From Rhizobium tropici CIAT 899 (GTDB lineage Bacteria; Pseudomonadota; Alphaproteobacteria; Rhizobiales; Rhizobiaceae), in NCBI RefSeq assembly GCF_000330885.1, contig NC_020059.1:2283001-2347000 (forward strand): a DNA stretch of 64,000 bases, written 5' to 3'. The first letter of the stretch is position 1; each line of letters opens with the position of its first letter. Shown here piece after piece: positions 54,757 through 63,583 of the stretch. The position numbers and the translations under genes were made by a program. The notes under the pieces are model-generated. The model did no database searches. It worked only from the letters and a program-made list of their open reading frames with translations, and was not told the origin of the DNA.

Positions 54757-56138
54757 GCGGTTACTTTCTTCAGGTGATAGGATTTCGGGCGCGTCAGATT
54801 TTGGAAGCCGATGATCGACAGCGAGCCGCCGCGGCCGGTTTCCTTGACGCCAGTCCAGCACAGCGCCGGATCGAGATAATCGGCGCGGTTCATGAAGACG
54901 GTGCCGGTTTCGATTTCTCGGCCGATGCGCGAGGCGCGCTCAACATCCTTCGTCCAGAGCGAAGCCGTCAGGCCGTAGGGGCTGTCATTCATCAGCTCCA
55001 GCGCTTCCGTGTCGCTCTTCACCTTCATGATGCCGACGGCAGGGCCGAAGGTCTCCTCGCGCATAAAGGCCATGGAATGATCGACATTGACGAGAACCTG
55101 CGGCGCGAGATAGGCACCGCCATCGTCAGCCGGGAACAGCTTCGGGTCGACCAGCGCCTTGGCGCCCTTAGCAACCGCATCGGCGATCTGTTCACGCACC
55201 ACCTTGGCAAAGCGCTTGTGCGCCATCGGCCCGAGCGACGTCTCGGGATCAAGGGGATTGCCGAGCTTGTAGTTCGAAACCCAGGCAACGGACTTCTCGA
55301 CGAAGGCGTCATAGAGCGATTCATGCACATAGATGCGCTCGATGCCGCAGCAGCACTGACCGGAGTTGTAGGTCGCTCCATCCATCAGCGTGTCGACGGC
55401 GGCGTCGAGATCGGCATCCTCCATCACATAGCCCGGATCCTTGCCGCCAAGCTCCAGCCCGAGGCTGGTGAAGGTGCCGGCTGCCGCACGCTCGATCGAC
55501 CGGCCGCCTTCGACGGAGCCGGTGAAATTGACGAAGTTGAAGCTTCCGGCTGCGATCAGAGCCGAAGTCGTTTCATGATCGAGGAAGACATTCTGGAAGA
55601 CATCGGCGGGAACGCCGGCCTCGATGAAAGCCTGCACCAGCCGCTCGCCGACGAGCAGCGTCTGGCTTGCATGCTTGAGAATGACGGTGTTGCCGGCCAT
55701 CAGCGCCGGCGCAACCGTGTTGATCGCCGTCATGTAGGGATAGTTCCACGGCGCGATGACGAAAACGACGCCATGCGGTTCGCGCTCGATGCGGCGGGCA
55801 AAATTGGCGCTGTCCTCGACGACCAAGGGTGCCAACGCATCGGCGGCGATCGACGCGACATAGTTGGAGCGCTCGTTGAAGCCGCGATATTCGCCGCCAT
55901 ACTTGATTGGGCGGCCCATCTGCCAGGCAAGCTCCGGCACCACTATTTCGGCCATCTCATTGAGCCGGGCCACGCCCTTCAGCACGAGCTGAACGCGGTC
56001 CTCCAGCGGACGACGCGCCCAGTCCTTCTGTGCCTTGCGGGCACGTGCGACGACGTCCTTGGCGGCTTCCAGCGAAAGCGCCGGACGCTCGGCATAAACC
56101 TCTCCGTTCACCGGGGAGACGCATGTGATCATGGTCAT
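54753..56138 (-). CDS. NAD(P)-dependent aldehyde dehydrogenase
   Basis: The 461-residue aldehyde dehydrogenase shows IAPWNYPYMTAIN near 130, the FTGSVEGG cofactor loop near 205, GLELGGKDPGYV with the catalytic Glu near 228, and NSGQCCCGIERIYV with the nucleophilic Cys near 263. The C-terminal EETFGPAVGIM motif is near 360. Relatives include gamma-aminobutyraldehyde and succinate-semialdehyde dehydrogenases, in line with an amine pathway, but specificity cannot be read from these motifs. ATG 56138 is chosen for AGGA upstream and length; it follows the glutamine-synthetase-like gene by 154 bp. Confidence 0.92.
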   Translation of the reverse strand: MTMITCVSPVNGEVYAERPALSLEAAKDVVARARKAQKDWARRPLEDRVQLVLKGVARLNEMAEIVVPELAWQMGRPIKYGGEYRGFNERSNYVASIAADALAPLVVEDSANFARRIEREPHGVVFVIAPWNYPYMTAINTVAPALMAGNTVILKHASQTLLVGERLVQAFIEAGVPADVFQNVFLDHETTSALIAAGSFNFVNFTGSVEGGRSIERAAAGTFTSLGLELGGKDPGYVMEDADLDAAVDTLMDGATYNSGQCCCGIERIYVHESLYDAFVEKSVAWVSNYKLGNPLDPETSLGPMAHKRFAKVVREQIADAVAKGAKALVDPKLFPADDGGAYLAPQVLVNVDHSMAFMREETFGPAVGIMKVKSDTEALELMNDSPYGLTASLWTKDVERASRIGREIETGTVFMNRADYLDPALCWTGVKETGRGGSLSIIGFQNLTRPKSYHLKKVTA

Positions 56139-56292
56139 GATCGAATTCCTGTTTTCTTGGTCATCCAATTGATTGCCTGATGTTGCAGAACCTTTGGCCG
56201 CCTCTAAGAAGAAATGGCAGGTCAACAAGCATCCCGGCGCCCCCTGCCCGATCCTAGAATGAAAATCGGGCAAGAGGCAGATCGCAAATGCC

Positions 56293-57663
56293 TTACGCCC
56301 TTTCGAATCCGCGCGCCACTTCCCAATCCGTGATGCGACGATCATACTCCTCCTGCTCCCATTCGGCAGCGCGGGTATAATGATCGATGACATCGTCGCC
56401 AAAGGCGGCGCGCAGCATCTTCGAATTGGTCAGGGCTTCGGTCGCACCACGCAGGGTGCGCGGTATCTCGCGAACTTCACGCGCACCATAGGCATCGCCG
56501 ACAAAGGGCGCCTCAAGTTCGAGCTTGTTTTCGATGCCATCAAGGCCGGCGGCAATCAGGGCAGCAAATGCCAGATAGGGATTGAGATCCGAGCCGCCGA
56601 CGCGGCATTCGATGCGAATGCTCTTGGTTTCGGCACCGCACAGGCGATAACCGGCGGTGCGATTGTCCGTGCTCCAGATTGCCTTGGTGGGTGCGAAGGT
56701 GCCGGCAACGAAGCGCTTGTAGGAATTGATATAGGGCGCAAGGAAATAGGTAATTTCGCTGGCGTGCGTCAGGAGGCCCGCGACATAGTGCTTCATCAGC
56801 GGCGTCATGCCGTGTTCTTTTTCCTTGTCGAAGAACAGCGGCGTCTTGCCGTCTACACTCCAGAGCGACTGATGAATATGGGAGGAACTGCCCGCAGCGC
56901 TGTAGTTCCACTTCGCCAGGAACGTAATGGCCTTGCCCTTCGACCAGGCAATCTCCTTGCAGCCATTCTTGATGATGGCATGGCGGTCGGCCATGGTCAG
57001 AGCATCGGCGTAGCGGACGTTGATTTCCTCCTGGCCGGCGGATGCCTCGCCCTTGGAGTTTTCGACAGGGATCTCCGCGCCCTGCAATCCCTTGCGGATC
57101 GCCCGCATCACATCTTCTTCCTTCGTGGTCTGGAAGATGTGGTAATCCTCGTTGTAGCCACTGACGAGATTGAGATTGCGATAGCCGGATTCACGGGCAC
57201 TGTCGTAGCTCTGGTCGAACAGGAAGAATTCAAGTTCCGAAGCCATGTAGGCCTTCATGCCCATCGCTTCGAGACGCTTGACCTGCTTCTTGAGAATAGC
57301 GCGTGGCGAATGCGCGACTTCCTCATGAGTATGGTGGTCGAGCACGTCGCAGAGCACGAGCGCCGTGCCCTCAAGCCAGGGAATGCGGCGCAGCGTGGCG
57401 AGATCGGGCTTCATCGTATAGTCGCCATAACCCTTCTCCCAGCTCGTCGACTTGTAGCCGGAGACGGTCTCCATCTCGATATCAGTCGCCTGCAGATAGT
57501 TGCAGCTATGCGTTTCCTTCCATGCGCTTTCGATGAAGAATTCCGCCTGGAAGCGTTTGCCCATCAACCGGCCCTGCATATCGACCTGGCATGCCAGAAC
57601 CGTGTCGATGCGCCCTTCGGCCACATCTCGCTTGAGGTCGTCGAACGTATAGCTGCTGCTCAT
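56293..57663 (-). CDS. glutamine synthetase-like gamma-glutamyl-amine ligase (PuuA type)
   Basis: The 456-residue protein of the glutamine-synthetase fold is closest in character to the GS-like ligases that join glutamate to amines (PuuA, IpuC). The metal site ASELEFFLF is near 140, HIHQSLW near 262 carries the conserved His, GTFAPTKAIWS near 323 is the ATP loop, and RIECRVGGSDLNPYLA near 352 has the catalytic-domain Glu and Arg. The Tyr adenylylation loop typical of GlnA is not evident. Genomic company (permease, aldehyde dehydrogenase, amidohydrolase) supports amine catabolism rather than ammonium assimilation. Substrate unproven. Confidence 0.85.
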   Translation of the reverse strand: MSSSYTFDDLKRDVAEGRIDTVLACQVDMQGRLMGKRFQAEFFIESAWKETHSCNYLQATDIEMETVSGYKSTSWEKGYGDYTMKPDLATLRRIPWLEGTALVLCDVLDHHTHEEVAHSPRAILKKQVKRLEAMGMKAYMASELEFFLFDQSYDSARESGYRNLNLVSGYNEDYHIFQTTKEEDVMRAIRKGLQGAEIPVENSKGEASAGQEEINVRYADALTMADRHAIIKNGCKEIAWSKGKAITFLAKWNYSAAGSSSHIHQSLWSVDGKTPLFFDKEKEHGMTPLMKHYVAGLLTHASEITYFLAPYINSYKRFVAGTFAPTKAIWSTDNRTAGYRLCGAETKSIRIECRVGGSDLNPYLAFAALIAAGLDGIENKLELEAPFVGDAYGAREVREIPRTLRGATEALTNSKMLRAAFGDDVIDHYTRAAEWEQEEYDRRITDWEVARGFERA

Positions 57664-57810
57664 AATTTGGTCCGCCTGAACAATGAATTGAAACGTCGGC
57701 CTGCCGGACGATACCGTCTTACGGATAATCCGCGCGCGTGCCGCCGTGTCGCTACCGATGAAAAGGGCCGCAGGGCTGCGACCCCATTGCTTGCAAAGAT
57801 TGGACTTCGC

Positions 57811-59382
57811 TTACTGCTCGCCGACGGCGGCTTCCGCTGCCGCGATCTCAGCCTTGCGCTTGGCAATCGCATCGCCGATCGGCGGGCCCTTGAAGCGGCG
57901 GCGCTCGAAACCGAACCAGACGATGCCGGTCAGCACGAGGAAGCCAATGGTGATGATGCCAGCCCAATCGTTTGGCGGCTGAATGCCGAGGACGAAGATG
58001 ATGATCATCGCGATAATCGTCAGCACGGCAAACAGCTTGAACAGCCCTTCCCCGAGGTTCCAAGGACCCATCTTATCCCATTTCGCCGTACCCCAAGCGA
58101 AAAGACCGAGCGTGATCGGGATTGCGAAGGAGAAGAACAGGAAGATGACAGTGCAAGAGACGACGATGGTATAAACCGGCGTGTCACCGATCGATACCAG
58201 CGACGAACCCCAAACGAAGAGGACGGAGAGGACCGAGCCGGTCCAGATCGCGGAAACCGGTGTACGATATTTCGGGCTGACCCGCGAAAGCGTCTTGGAA
58301 GCCGGCAGACCGCCGTCACGCGAGAAAGCGAAGATCATGCGCGAAACCGAGGTGACCGTCGCAAGACCGCACAGCCACTGGCTGACGAAAATCAGCAGAT
58401 AGAGAATGTCCTTCACGATGGGATTGACCTGTGCGTCCATTGCCCAGAAGAACACATTCCAGCCCTGCTTGGCGGCATCGTCCATATTCGGCAGCATGAG
58501 CACGAACGAGCAAAGCATGATGTAGCCGAACAGCGCCGACCATAGAACCGAAGATACCATGCCGCGCGGAACGGAATGGGCTGCTTTCACCGTCTCTTCC
58601 GAGGTGTGGGCCGAGGCGTCGTAGCCGGTGATCGTGTAGATCGGCAGCAGAAGGCCGAGCGCGAAGACCCAGAAGGTCGAAACCTGCGGCCAGACCGGCG
58701 CGCCCGTTGCCGAACCGTCGGCCGCAATCGTCGCCAGGCCGGAATAGTTGGTGAAGGTGAAAAGCCGCGCGAAATCGTAGGACGGCGCAGCGATCAGGCA
58801 CACAGCCGCCAGAAGGATCGAGGTTGCGAAGATCAGATAGCCGGAAAAGTCGGTCAGCTTCGCTGTCAAGCCGATACCCATGTGATTAACCAGTGCCTGA
58901 AGGCCCGTGATGACCACTAGGAACACGATGCGCACCAGCGTGGTGTCGGTCATGTTGAAATAGCCGCCGAAGGCACCGATGAAGAAGTAATAGGTGCCGA
59001 CATTGATGGCGCCGAGGACCGTGACGAGGCCGAGCAGGTTGAACCAGGCCGTCAGCCAGCCGGTGAAGCGATTGCCGAGGATCGAGCCCCAGTGATAGAG
59101 GCCGCCGGCCGTCGGATAGGCCGAGCTGATCTGCGCCATCGCGACGGCGAAGACGAGAGATATGAAGCAGCCGACCGGCCAGCCGATGCCGATAGCGGCA
59201 CCGCCCGCACCCGATGTCGCCTGGGCGAGCGAATTGATACCGCCGGATAGAATGCAAATGATCGAGAAGGACACGGCGAAATTCGAGAATGAACTCATCC
59301 GCCGTTCCAACTCCTGGGCATAGCCCATGGAGTGCAGGATCTGGACATCCTGCTTTTTGTCTAACTCTGAATAATCAGACAT
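57811..59382 (-). CDS. APC family amino acid/amine permease
   Basis: The 523-residue permease has about 12 hydrophobic helices. FSNFAVSFSIICILSGG near 32-48 and the segment QISSAYPTAGGLYHWGS near 85-101 are characteristic of the amino acid/choline/GABA-permease group (BAT1, GabP-like), and VPRGMVSSVLWS near 275 and FAFSRDGGLPASK near 348 follow. AGGGGG precedes ATG 59382 by about 6 nt. It lies 147 bp upstream of the GS-like gene in the same direction, so it probably imports that enzyme's substrate. The word TGTGACA (minus strand, 59431-59437) lies in its control region. Confidence 0.88.
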   Translation of the reverse strand: MSDYSELDKKQDVQILHSMGYAQELERRMSSFSNFAVSFSIICILSGGINSLAQATSGAGGAAIGIGWPVGCFISLVFAVAMAQISSAYPTAGGLYHWGSILGNRFTGWLTAWFNLLGLVTVLGAINVGTYYFFIGAFGGYFNMTDTTLVRIVFLVVITGLQALVNHMGIGLTAKLTDFSGYLIFATSILLAAVCLIAAPSYDFARLFTFTNYSGLATIAADGSATGAPVWPQVSTFWVFALGLLLPIYTITGYDASAHTSEETVKAAHSVPRGMVSSVLWSALFGYIMLCSFVLMLPNMDDAAKQGWNVFFWAMDAQVNPIVKDILYLLIFVSQWLCGLATVTSVSRMIFAFSRDGGLPASKTLSRVSPKYRTPVSAIWTGSVLSVLFVWGSSLVSIGDTPVYTIVVSCTVIFLFFSFAIPITLGLFAWGTAKWDKMGPWNLGEGLFKLFAVLTIIAMIIIFVLGIQPPNDWAGIITIGFLVLTGIVWFGFERRRFKGPPIGDAIAKRKAEIAAAEAAVGEQ

Positions 59383-59508
59383 GCCATTCCCCCTAAAGCC
59401 CGGTCGTCCGCGGGATTGCGGAGAACCATGTGTCACATTGACCGCTGGCATTTCGCCATGCGGCCTGATCGCAGTTGAACTGCTCCCCGGGGTCTTTTTC
59501 TTTTATGC

Positions 59509-60276
59509 TCAGGCTTCCAGACCACTCTGGAGAAGCCCCGTCAGATAATCGGCCACGACCCCTTGGCCGACGTCATCCAGAATGAGGTCGTTGCGGACCT
59601 CGATCATTACGTTATGCAGACCATTGGCAAGCCCATGCAGCTTCAGCGTATGGGTAACGCCGTCTTCAGGTCCGTAAGGCTGGTTGCGTTCAGTCTTGTA
59701 GAGCGGCGCTTTGGTCGCTGCGTCCAACATGCGATCGGCCAGCCAACGGTCTTCGTCATGCAGAATGCCAAGCTCCACTGCGCGCGGCTTGCCATTGTAG
59801 ATCGGCGTGAAGCTGTGAATTGTCACGATCACGGTTTTTTGTCCGCGTGCGGCACGCTCCTTCAAAAGCGACCGGATGCGATCGTGGAACGGGATATAGA
59901 GCCCCTCCGTGCGGGCCCGCCTGTCCGCTTCGCCCAGACGCTGATTGCCGGGGATCGTATAGATCTCGCTCGTCTCCGGCATGGCACCGGCGCTTTCGGG
60001 GGGCCGGTTGCAATCATAAATCAGCCGGGAGAAGCGCTGAAACACCAGAGTGGCATCAAGGCCCGCGGAGATTCTCCTTGCAACCGCGAGTGCACCCGGA
60101 TCCCAGGCGATGTGGCTGGAACGCGCCTCGGCTGAAAGCCCGAGATCGCCGAACCGCTCGGGAATCTCACGCGAGGCATGCTCGCAAACGAGCAAAACTG
60201 CGCTGCTTCCGTCCGGCCTTTCGACCGCGACGCAATCGCCGTCCGCCTTCGACAAAATGCCTTGCTGCGCAAGCAT
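59509..60276 (-). CDS. N-formylglutamate amidohydrolase family protein
   Basis: This is a 255-residue zinc hydrolase of the FGase family (HutG-type in bacteria). LLVCEHASREIP near 28, DPGALAVARRIS near 59, IHSFTPIYNG near 152 and VMIEVRNDLI near 224 are the family's metal- and substrate-binding segments. Family members cleave the N-formyl or acyl group from glutamate-like compounds. No hut genes are near; with the adjacent GS-like ligase, hydrolysis of a gamma-glutamyl or N-acyl intermediate is an alternative role. It reads away from the RpiR gene and leads the minus-strand side of the locus. Confidence 0.85.
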   Translation of the reverse strand: MLAQQGILSKADGDCVAVERPDGSSAVLLVCEHASREIPERFGDLGLSAEARSSHIAWDPGALAVARRISAGLDATLVFQRFSRLIYDCNRPPESAGAMPETSEIYTIPGNQRLGEADRRARTEGLYIPFHDRIRSLLKERAARGQKTVIVTIHSFTPIYNGKPRAVELGILHDEDRWLADRMLDAATKAPLYKTERNQPYGPEDGVTHTLKLHGLANGLHNVMIEVRNDLILDDVGQGVVADYLTGLLQSGLEA

Positions 60277-60372
60277 CAGAGACGCCCCAGTGCCGATTAA
60301 TAAAATCTTTATAAGAAAAGAATTCTTCAGGTTTTCCCTGCTGTCAACTGGAAACTGAAATTATTTCTTCAT

Positions 60373-60410
60373 TTGTGACATTGACTCGAATTGTGACAGC
60401 GTTGTTATAT
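60373..60410 (+). promoter_or_regulatory. promoter of the RpiR gene with TTGTGACA direct repeats
   Basis: TTGACT (60381-60386) and TTATAT (60405-60410) are separated by 18 bp and form a credible sigma-70-type promoter 46 bp before the GTG start. Two identical words TTGTGACA (60373-60380 and 60391-60398), 18 bp apart, flank and overlap the -35 element, where a repressor could act. Autoregulation by the RpiR protein is an inference. Confidence 0.55.
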
Positions 60411-60455
60411 CCTGGAAAGAAAGCGGCATCAGACCGTTCGGGGAGCAAAAATCGA

Positions 60456-61328
60456 GTGAGCAATGCGTCGAAGACAGTTTCGGACGTGATCAATGCGCGC
60501 TTTGACACTTTGACGCGCGCCGAAAAGCAGCTCGCCAAAAGCTTGCTCGACAACTATCCCGTTTCCGGATTGGGTAGCATCACCACCGTCGCCGAGAATG
60601 CGCGGGTTTCGACCCCGACAGTCGCGCGCATGGTGCAGAAACTCGGATATAAAGGCTATCCGGACTTCCAGGCCCATCTTCATCAGGAAGTAGAAGCGAC
60701 GATCTCCAACCCGCTGACAAAGCACGATCGCTGGGCATCGAACGCTCCGGGCACGCATATCCTCAATCGCTTTGCCGATACCATCACAGGCAATCTGCGG
60801 CAGACTCTGTCGGACCTCGACGTGGCCACCTTCGACAGCGTCGCGGCACTGCTGTCGGAAAGAAAACGCGCTCTTTATTTCGTAGGCGGTCGCATCACCG
60901 GGGCGCTTGCCGAATATTTCTTCACTCATATGCAGGTCATCCGACCGAACACGACCTTGCTTTCTTCGAACTCAAGCGCATGGCCGCAATATGTCCTGAA
61001 CATGAATCCGGGCGACCTGCTCGTCATCTTCGATATCAGGCGCTACGAGCAGGAAATGGTCAATCTCGCGGCTGCCGCCCGCCGCCATGGCGCTGAAATC
61101 ATCGTCTTCACCGATCAGTGGGCAACTCCGGCCGCCAAACATGCCAAGCACACGTTCCGCGTGCAAATTGAGGCGCCTTCCGCCTGGGATTCATCGGTTG
61201 TTACCCTGTTCATCGTCGAAGCCCTGATCGAAGCCGTCCAAAGCTCGACATGGGACGAAACGAGCGAGCGCATGAAGACACTCGAAGGTCTTTTCGAACA
61301 AACCAAGCTGTTTCGCAAGCTAAGCTGA
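60456..61328 (+). CDS. RpiR family transcriptional regulator
   Basis: The 290-residue regulator has an N-terminal HTH_6 DNA-binding domain (about 5-80: FDTLTRAEKQLAKSLLDN and VAENARVSTPTVARMVQKLGYKGYPDF) and a C-terminal SIS domain (about 115-250: LYFVGGRITGALAEYFF, and GDLLVIFDIRRYEQEMVNLA) that usually binds a phosphosugar or related ligand. GTG 60456 is chosen because GGGGAG lies 10 nt upstream and an earlier in-frame ATG at 60375 falls within the presumed promoter. It sits between the divergent amidohydrolase/permease/ligase genes and the ABC importer, so it likely controls both arms. Confidence 0.88.
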   Translation: MSNASKTVSDVINARFDTLTRAEKQLAKSLLDNYPVSGLGSITTVAENARVSTPTVARMVQKLGYKGYPDFQAHLHQEVEATISNPLTKHDRWASNAPGTHILNRFADTITGNLRQTLSDLDVATFDSVAALLSERKRALYFVGGRITGALAEYFFTHMQVIRPNTTLLSSNSSAWPQYVLNMNPGDLLVIFDIRRYEQEMVNLAAAARRHGAEIIVFTDQWATPAAKHAKHTFRVQIEAPSAWDSSVVTLFIVEALIEAVQSSTWDETSERMKTLEGLFEQTKLFRKLS

Positions 61329-61516
61329 AGGGGAGTGAAAACAGAAAATAACAGCTCCTGGAGGATGTGGAATACAGCGACTGTCATACTTGTCGATTAG
61401 AAGCAAAAATCGACTGCGTTTTCAGTAAACCCAACGCTTTGAAGTCGTCACACAACCTTCATGTAACGTCATTAACAGCAACGCCAGACACTGAAAACCC
61501 AAAAGGAGGAAATGCA
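61329..61516. other. control region upstream of the ABC importer genes
   Basis: These 188 bp contain no gene. They hold a perfect 7-bp inverted repeat GTCGATT/AATCGAC (61392-61414), a TGTGACG word on the minus strand (61446-61452) similar to the TGTGACA repeats near the regulator gene, and, just before the GTG start, AAGGAGG as ribosome-binding site. A Pho-box-like fragment is noted and rejected elsewhere. Confidence 0.4.
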
Positions 61517-62620
61517 GTGATCTCGAAAATTCATCGTCTTCTGACAATCTCCACAGCGATGCTCGTCGCTTCGACGGCTATGGCCGCCGCGGAACCGAGC
61601 GCCGATCTCATCGCTGCCGCCAAGAAGGAAGGCACGCTGACCACCATCGCCCTGCCCCACAACTGGTGCGGTTATGGCGACGTGATCGCTGCCTTTAAGG
61701 CGAAATACGGCATTGAAGTCAACGAACTGAACCCGGATGCGGGTTCGGGCGATGAAGTCGAAGCGATCCGTGCCAACAAGGGCAACACCGGCCCGCAGGC
61801 TCCTGACGTGATCGACGTTGGTCTCTCCTTCGGCCCGACCGCCAAGAAGGAAGGCCTGCTGCAGCCCTACAAGGTGTCCACCTGGGATTCGATTCCGGAC
61901 AGCAATAAGGATGCTGAAGGCTACTGGTACGGCGACTACTACGGCGTTCTCTCCTTCGTCGTGAACAAGGACATTGTGAAGAACCCGCCGAAAGACTGGG
62001 CTGACCTCCTGAAGCCGGAATACGCAAACTCTGTTTCGCTCGCCGGCGACCCGCGCACATCGAACCAGGCCGTTCAGGCCGTCTACGCCGCCGGTCTCGC
62101 CGCCGGCGAGAAGGATGCAGTCAAGGTCGGCGCCGCCGGTCTCGATTACTTTGCCAAGCTCAACAAGGCTGGCAACTTCGTTCCCGTCATCGGCAAGTCC
62201 GCTTCGCTGGCTCAAGGTGCAACCCCGATCGTCATCGCTTGGGACTACAACGGACTTGAATGGCGCGACGGCCTGAAGGGCAACCCGCCGGTTGACGTTA
62301 CCGTTCCGGCTTCAGGCGTTCTCGCGGGCGTTTATGTTCAGGCGATCTCGGCTTTCGCGCCGCATCCGAACGCTGCCAAGCTCTGGATGGAGTTCCTCTA
62401 TTCCGACGAAGGCCAGATCGGCTGGCTGAAGGGCTATTGCCACCCGATCCGCTTCAACGACCTGGCGAAGAACAAGAAGGTCCCGCAGGAGCTTCTCGAC
62501 AAGCTGCCGCCGGCTGCTGCCTATGAAAAGGCAGTCTTCCCGACGCTCGACGAGCAGGCTGCCGGCAAGACCGCCATCACCACCAAGTGGGATTCTGTCG
62601 TCGGTTCGAACGTGCAGTAA
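61517..62620 (+). CDS. ABC transporter substrate-binding protein (family 1, polyamine/iron type)
   Basis: This is a 367-residue periplasmic binding protein. From GTG 61517 (AAGGAGG about 7 nt upstream) a signal peptide runs to about AMAAAEP. The mature protein opens with ADLIAAAKKEGTLTTIALP, the pattern of the AfuA/PotD-like binding proteins for iron, polyamines, thiamine or phosphonates. GYWYGDYYGVLSFVVNKDIV near 135 and GVLAGVYVQAISAFAPHPNAA-type segments later on are typical. In this locus an amine is a reasonable guess. The gene is followed by a hairpin and two permease genes; the ATPase gene is not inside the window. Confidence 0.88.
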   Translation: MISKIHRLLTISTAMLVASTAMAAAEPSADLIAAAKKEGTLTTIALPHNWCGYGDVIAAFKAKYGIEVNELNPDAGSGDEVEAIRANKGNTGPQAPDVIDVGLSFGPTAKKEGLLQPYKVSTWDSIPDSNKDAEGYWYGDYYGVLSFVVNKDIVKNPPKDWADLLKPEYANSVSLAGDPRTSNQAVQAVYAAGLAAGEKDAVKVGAAGLDYFAKLNKAGNFVPVIGKSASLAQGATPIVIAWDYNGLEWRDGLKGNPPVDVTVPASGVLAGVYVQAISAFAPHPNAAKLWMEFLYSDEGQIGWLKGYCHPIRFNDLAKNKKVPQELLDKLPPAAAYEKAVFPTLDEQAAGKTAITTKWDSVVGSNVQ

Positions 62621-62633
62621 TTTGACCTGACAT

Positions 62634-62660
62634 GACCTCCCCGCTTCGGCGGGGAGGTTT
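62634..62660 (+). terminator. intercistronic hairpin after the binding-protein gene
   Basis: ACCTCCCCGC and GCGGGGAGGT pair around a TTCG-type tetraloop, followed by TTCCGTTTTT. It lies 14 bp after the binding-protein stop and 33 bp before the permease ATG. Such hairpins commonly give partial termination or mRNA protection so that binding protein exceeds permease. Confidence 0.7.
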
Positions 62661-62692
62661 CCGTTTTTCTGACGCCGCGGATTGGGCCAATT

Positions 62693-63583
62693 ATGAGCAT
62701 CGCCACAACATCAACGGTCAGTTCCACTCCGATGATCAATAAGCGTGTAGTCATCGACTGGCTGGGAATAGCACCCTTCCTGATCTTCGCGCTGCTGTTC
62801 CTAATTCTTCCGACGATCTATCTGATAGCAGGCGCCTTTCTAACGCCGGACGGCAGCCTGACGCTCAAGAACATCGCCGACCTGTTCACGCCGACGATCA
62901 TGAGCGCCTATTGGATCAGCATCAAAATCTCGGTCGCTTCGGCGCTCGGTGGCGCGATCATCGGCTTTTACCTGGCTTGGGCGCTGGTCCTTGGCGGGCT
63001 TCCCACTTGGATCCGTCACGCCTTCCTAACCTTCTCGGGGGTCGCATCGAATTTCGCCGGCGTGCCACTGGCCTTCTCGTTCATCGCCACACTCGGCCGC
63101 CAGGGTCTGGTCACGATATTGCTCGCTCATTTCGGCTTTAACCTCTACGGCAGTGGCTTCAACCTGTTGAGCTTCTTCGGCTTGACCATTACCTACATGT
63201 ACTTCCAGATTCCGCTGATGGTGCTGATCATTACGCCTGCGCTCGACGGCATGAAGAAGGAATGGCAAGAAGCGGCTTCCATTCTAGGCGCAACCAATGG
63301 ACAATATTGGCGGATGGTCGCCCTTCCGATCCTCTGGCCGAGCCTGCTTGGCACGACGCTGCTACTGTTTGCAAATTCGTTCGGCGCCATCGCGACTGCA
63401 ATTGCACTTACCGGCAGCTCGCTGAATATCGTTCCGATCGTACTCTATGCGCAGATCCGCGGCGACGTGCTGCACAATGCCAATCTGGGCTATGCGCTGG
63501 CGCTGGGCATGATCGTCATCACCGGTATTTCGAACGTCATTTATATCTTGATGCGCATGCGCGCTGAACGGTGGCAGAAATGA
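62693..63583 (+). CDS. ABC transporter permease, first subunit
   Basis: The 296-residue inner-membrane permease has six hydrophobic helices. The EAA loop that contacts the ATPase is visible as EWQEAASILGATNGQYWRMV near residue 190, ending with the LPILWPSL stretch. It belongs to the PotB/binding-protein-dependent transport family. Its stop codon overlaps the start of the next permease gene (ATGA), so the two are coupled and form a heterodimeric channel. Confidence 0.9.
   Translation: MSIATTSTVSSTPMINKRVVIDWLGIAPFLIFALLFLILPTIYLIAGAFLTPDGSLTLKNIADLFTPTIMSAYWISIKISVASALGGAIIGFYLAWALVLGGLPTWIRHAFLTFSGVASNFAGVPLAFSFIATLGRQGLVTILLAHFGFNLYGSGFNLLSFFGLTITYMYFQIPLMVLIITPALDGMKKEWQEAASILGATNGQYWRMVALPILWPSLLGTTLLLFANSFGAIATAIALTGSSLNIVPIVLYAQIRGDVLHNANLGYALALGMIVITGISNVIYILMRMRAERWQK

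Noticed and set aside
56380..58545. A 721-codon plus-strand frame opposite the GS-like ligase and the permease
   Set aside because: Antisense to two genes with clear family motifs; composition typical of a shadow frame.
61381..61495. Pho-box-like fragments (CTGTCAT at 61381; TTCAT...GTCAT at about 61459-61475) upstream of the ABC binding-protein gene
   Set aside because: The first has no second repeat at the 11-bp spacing, and the second pair is 10 bp apart rather than 11, so neither fits the PhoB pattern.
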